A stretch of 8,898 nt of DNA, taken from positions 13,460 to 22,357 of the forward strand of contig DMTS01000118.1 in the NCBI GenBank assembly GCA_003477045.1. Direction: 5' to 3'. The DNA comes from Candidatus Delongbacteria bacterium. GTDB taxonomy: Bacteria > UBA4055. A model generated the notes under the pieces. The model had not been told where the DNA came from. It saw only the letters and a program-made list of their open reading frames with translations, and ran no database searches. The translations under genes were made by a program, and so were the position numbers. Below, piece by piece: positions 6,793-8,898 of this stretch. How positions within the stretch are numbered: the first letter of the stretch is position 1; every line of letters starts with the position of its first letter.

Positions 6793-7491
6793 ATGGTAAA
6801 AGCGAATCTACTTCATATCAGGGAAAGAATTGAAAAAGTTTGTGCAAAAACCGGAAGGAAACCGGGAGATATACTGCTTGTCGCAGTATGCAAAACATTT
6901 CCGATGTCAGCCAATCTTGACGCCATGAATGCGGCGCAGTACGATTTTGGAGAAAATAAACTTCAGGAACTTATCAGAAAGAGATCATATCTTTACCTTA
7001 GCGGAGACAGAAAATCAAAATGGCATATGATAGGCCATCTTCAGACTAATAAAGCGAAACAGGCAGTTATTAACGCGGACATGTTTCATTGTTTAGACAG
7101 TATCAAGCTGGCCGAAAAACTTAACGAAGCCTGCATACAGTTGGGTAAAGATTTCAAAGTTCTTATTCAGATAAATTCCAGCGGAGAAGAGAGTAAATCG
7201 GGAATAAAACCGGGAGAACTCAATCTTTTCCTAAAAGAGCTAAAACATTTCGAAAAGCTCAGGATACTCGGCCTTATGTCAATAGGCTCATTCAATGAAG
7301 ATCAGGAAGACTCACGCGCAGAATTCAGATTCATGAAAGAACTTTTCGATCTTGCGAAAAAACATAACGGCTACAATATTGATATAAAAAATCTGTCAAT
7401 GGGCATGAGCAACGATTTTGAAGTAGCCATTGAAGAGGGTGCAAATATTATAAGGCTCGGCACAGCTATTTTCGGAGCGCGTGACAAATGA
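6793..7491 (+). CDS. yggS: YggS-family pyridoxal phosphate homeostasis protein
   Basis: A 232-residue protein of the YggS/PROSC (PLPBP) family, a single-domain TIM-barrel that binds pyridoxal 5'-phosphate and helps keep free B6 vitamers balanced in the cytoplasm, without known enzyme activity. The PLP-binding lysine is Lys34 in VAVCKTF. Other family hallmarks are FGENKLQEL, KWHMIGHLQTNKAK, IQINSSGEESKSGI, LGLMSIG, LSMGMSNDFEVAI and IRLGTAIFG, the last two forming the phosphate-binding end of the barrel. An in-frame TTG 15 bases upstream would add five residues, but the ribosome site favours this ATG. Its stop overlaps the next start (ATGA), so it is translationally coupled to yggT. Head of the plus-strand unit yggS-yggT-divIVA-PNP-like. 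Family identity is secure. Confidence 0.95.
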   Translation: MVKANLLHIRERIEKVCAKTGRKPGDILLVAVCKTFPMSANLDAMNAAQYDFGENKLQELIRKRSYLYLSGDRKSKWHMIGHLQTNKAKQAVINADMFHCLDSIKLAEKLNEACIQLGKDFKVLIQINSSGEESKSGIKPGELNLFLKELKHFEKLRILGLMSIGSFNEDQEDSRAEFRFMKELFDLAKKHNGYNIDIKNLSMGMSNDFEVAIEEGANIIRLGTAIFGARDK

Positions 7492-8018
7492 TTGGTCTTT
7501 TTTTTGATCTTCTTGCTCTGCTTATCGTTGCAAGGATACTCTTATTCTTCATAGGTTATAATTACGGAGCTTTTTACGAGTTCGTATTTACATATTCTGA
7601 AAAGATCCTCAAACCTATCAGAAATGTACTTCCGAAGTCAAAGGTTGACTGGTCGCCTTTCGTTGCGCTCATACTGCTGGATACCTTTGCAAAGCTTATG
7701 AACCCTCTGGTGTTTTTTATAGTGAACGGTGCGTACGAAAGGATACCTCTTTTGTTATATTCGGTCTTTATTTCGATGCTTTCTTCAGTTGCCGTAATAT
7801 TTATAATAATATTTATTGTTAAGCTTGTAAATGATTGGGTTAAAGGTCAGAACTATGCACTGACAATAATTTTGGATTCAATGACCGAGCCATTGATCGT
7901 CAGAGTTAAAACAAAGCTCCAGTTCAGCTTCAGAAGATATGCGGTATGGCTGATACTGGCTCTTCTTTTTGCCACCGAAGCGTTTATTCAGTATGAGCTG
8001 GAAAGGATAAATTACTAA
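7488..8018 (+). CDS. yggT: YggT-family integral membrane protein
   Basis: A 176-residue inner-membrane protein with about four hydrophobic segments (residues roughly 1-22, 56-80, 87-112, 152-167). Two YggT-type repeats are visible. The first has SEKILKPIRNVLP followed by VDWSPFVALILL (36-64), the classic proline-rich turn and D-SP motif. The second is more degenerate, with TEPLIVRVKTKL followed by YAVWLILALL (133-160). Two repeats and this length match E. coli YggT (about 188). YggT/YlmG proteins have been linked to membrane and division-site organisation and to osmotic stress, but the biochemical role is unclear. The start overlaps the yggS stop by ATGA. Association with yggS upstream and divIVA downstream repeats the arrangement known from the Gram-positive ylm cluster. 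Confidence 0.88.
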   Translation: MIGLFFDLLALLIVARILLFFIGYNYGAFYEFVFTYSEKILKPIRNVLPKSKVDWSPFVALILLDTFAKLMNPLVFFIVNGAYERIPLLLYSVFISMLSSVAVIFIIIFIVKLVNDWVKGQNYALTIILDSMTEPLIVRVKTKLQFSFRRYAVWLILALLFATEAFIQYELERINY

Positions 8019-8039
8019 TTTGTATTTAAGGATAGATTT

Positions 8040-8510
8040 ATGGAATTATCAAAAAAAGAAATAATATCAAAGAAATTTTCAAAATCAATGAAAGGCTACG
8101 ACAGGGCAGAGGTGGAAGTTTTTCTCGAGCTTGTCGGGGATGAGGCGGACAAAATAGTTCAGGAAAATAATGAGCTCAGAAATAAAATTGAAGAAATGAA
8201 TAAGGATTTTGAGAATTTCGTAAAGGAAAAAAAGGAATTCGGAATTGAACAGGCCAAAGCTAAAGCAGAGATAGAAAGGATCAAAAGAGAAACGGCAAAG
8301 TACTGCGATCAGGCCAGAGTTGACGCGAGAATGAGCTCGCAGAACACTATTAAAGAATCTTTTATGAAAGCTAAAGACCTTAAAAAAGATATTGATAAGC
8401 TCATGGAGATAAAGAATTCGTTTATTAAAAGGTATCAGGCATATATGAAGGATCAGCTGGAGAGCCTGAAAGCATTCCAGAAAGAAAATTATCCCGTCGA
8501 AAAGAAATAG
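8040..8510 (+). CDS. DivIVA-family coiled-coil protein
   Basis: A 156-residue cytoplasmic protein with the DivIVA N-terminal domain. ISKKFSKSMKGYDRAEVEVFL (9-29) matches the family pattern in which GYD..EV..FL follows a short membrane-contact loop. A highly charged heptad-rich coiled coil covers about 30-85, and a second helical stretch runs to about 145. In B. subtilis DivIVA the membrane-inserting Phe17-Arg18 lie just before GYD; here the same positions are Met17-Lys18, still hydrophobic plus basic. Family members recognise curved membrane at poles or septa and recruit partners. The start has AAGGA (8028-8032) with 7-base spacing. It lies 21 bases after yggT and 11 before the PNP-like gene. 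Whether it acts in division, polarity or another process cannot be told from sequence. Confidence 0.88.
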   Translation: MELSKKEIISKKFSKSMKGYDRAEVEVFLELVGDEADKIVQENNELRNKIEEMNKDFENFVKEKKEFGIEQAKAKAEIERIKRETAKYCDQARVDARMSSQNTIKESFMKAKDLKKDIDKLMEIKNSFIKRYQAYMKDQLESLKAFQKENYPVEKK

Positions 8511-8515
8511 AGGAG
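8511..8515 (+). promoter_or_regulatory. Ribosome binding site for a TTG start
   Basis: AGGAG lies 6 bases before the TTG at 8522, immediately after the divIVA stop codon. The frame is open upstream to about 8429 but contains no ATG, GTG or TTG there, so this site and TTG define the start of the PNP-like protein and rule out a hidden longer N-terminus. Confidence 0.7.
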
Positions 8516-8521
8516 AGCAGG

Positions 8522-8898
8522 TTGAAAGCCGTATTCTATTCAGAAGCGCTTGAAAAGCTGATAAATAAGGATGATAAGCACATTTACATTCCTCTCGATC
8601 AGTATAAGGATAAACCTGAGCTTTTAAAGGACATTGTACGGTCACTCAAAAAGAGCAGCATCAATGAGATCTTTATAATAGACGAATGCGAAGTATTCGA
8701 CCCTGAAGCAAAGGAAGAATATTTCATAATAACCGATCACATCAATTCAACCGGCGATAATCCTCTCATTGGCCCGAACGATGAAAGCGTGGGAGTAAGA
8801 TTTCCCGACATGACCTTCCCGTACTCGGAGAAGCTTTCAAAAGAGATCAAAAAACTTTTCAAAGATAAAAAGATCAAATTCAGAAACACCGTTCTATA
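8522..8898 (+). CDS. Purine nucleoside phosphorylase-like protein with shortened N-terminus (3' end outside window)
   Basis: The first 125 residues of a protein that runs off the right edge. Residues 69-97 contain the hallmark block of trimeric purine nucleoside phosphorylases (PNP-II/MTAP superfamily): ITDHIN (70-75), NPLIGPND (80-87) and RFPDM (93-97). In ordinary family members this block starts near residue 130-135 (Asp134 in human PNP); here the matching Asp is residue 72. The normal phosphate-binding parts, namely the glycine-rich GSGLG loop, the RxHxYEG motif and the NAAGG motif just before ITDHIN, are absent or replaced (the last by DECEV at 54-58). The first 50 residues are Lys/Asp/Glu-rich and resemble nothing I recognise. 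Start is TTG with a good AGGAG. Either a divergent enzyme or a non-catalytic relative; the substrate-binding C-terminal part is not in the window. Confidence 0.8.
   Translation, partial: MKAVFYSEALEKLINKDDKHIYIPLDQYKDKPELLKDIVRSLKKSSINEIFIIDECEVFDPEAKEEYFIITDHINSTGDNPLIGPNDESVGVRFPDMTFPYSEKLSKEIKKLFKDKKIKFRNTVL

Noticed and set aside
8085..8645. A 186-codon minus-strand open frame across divIVA and the PNP-like start
   Set aside because: It is rich in Phe, Leu, Ile and Cys, as expected from reading a Lys/Glu-rich coiled coil backwards. The plus strand carries clear DivIVA and PNP motifs with ribosome sites.
1..8898. CRISPR arrays, tRNA or rRNA genes, insertion sequences, attachment sites
   Set aside because: No regularly spaced repeats, cloverleaf-like sequences, transposase genes or paired terminal repeats were seen, and almost all of the window is occupied by protein genes.

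Overview
The window carries ten protein-coding genes, two of them cut by the window edges, packed almost without gaps into two divergent transcription units. The DNA is AT-rich. Most genes have purine-rich Shine-Dalgarno sites. The divergent control region holds a promoter that fits the Bacteroidota-type TTG / TAnnTTTG pattern. Two secreted DUF3857/transglutaminase-like proteins and a yggS-yggT-divIVA run suggest an uncultured bacterium near the FCB group (Bacteroidota, Cloacimonadota, Delongbacteria and relatives). This placement is inference from gene content and signals, not from a marker gene.

Minus-strand unit (about 6711 down to 160): umuD and umuC (the two parts of a Y-family mutagenic polymerase) are followed, after a 61-bp AT-rich gap, by an unrecognised 100-residue protein. 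Next come two consecutive DUF3857/transglutaminase-fold exported proteins, one with an intact Cys-His-Asp triad and one that has lost it. Last is an SRAP-family protein (HMCES/YedK), which protects abasic sites in single-stranded DNA. The unit therefore begins and ends with genes for tolerating damaged DNA, with an envelope protein pair in between. No recognisable LexA box lies upstream of umuD. Left of the SRAP gene, a promoter-like sequence with a perfect TTGACA precedes a short open frame, also on the minus strand, that runs off the left edge and may be the start of a response-regulator receiver domain.

Plus-strand unit (6793 to the right edge): yggS (PLP homeostasis), yggT (membrane protein), a DivIVA-family coiled-coil protein, and a gene starting at a TTG that runs off the right edge. 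The last encodes an unmistakable purine nucleoside phosphorylase core block (TDHIN, NPL.GPND, RFPDM), but its N-terminal part is about 60 residues too short and lacks the family's phosphate-binding motifs. All spacings are between overlap (ATGA) and 21 bp, so this looks like one operon.

The points most worth a second look are the PNP-like protein with a missing phosphate-binding half, the active/inactive transglutaminase pair, and the co-location of umuDC with an SRAP gene in one apparent transcript.
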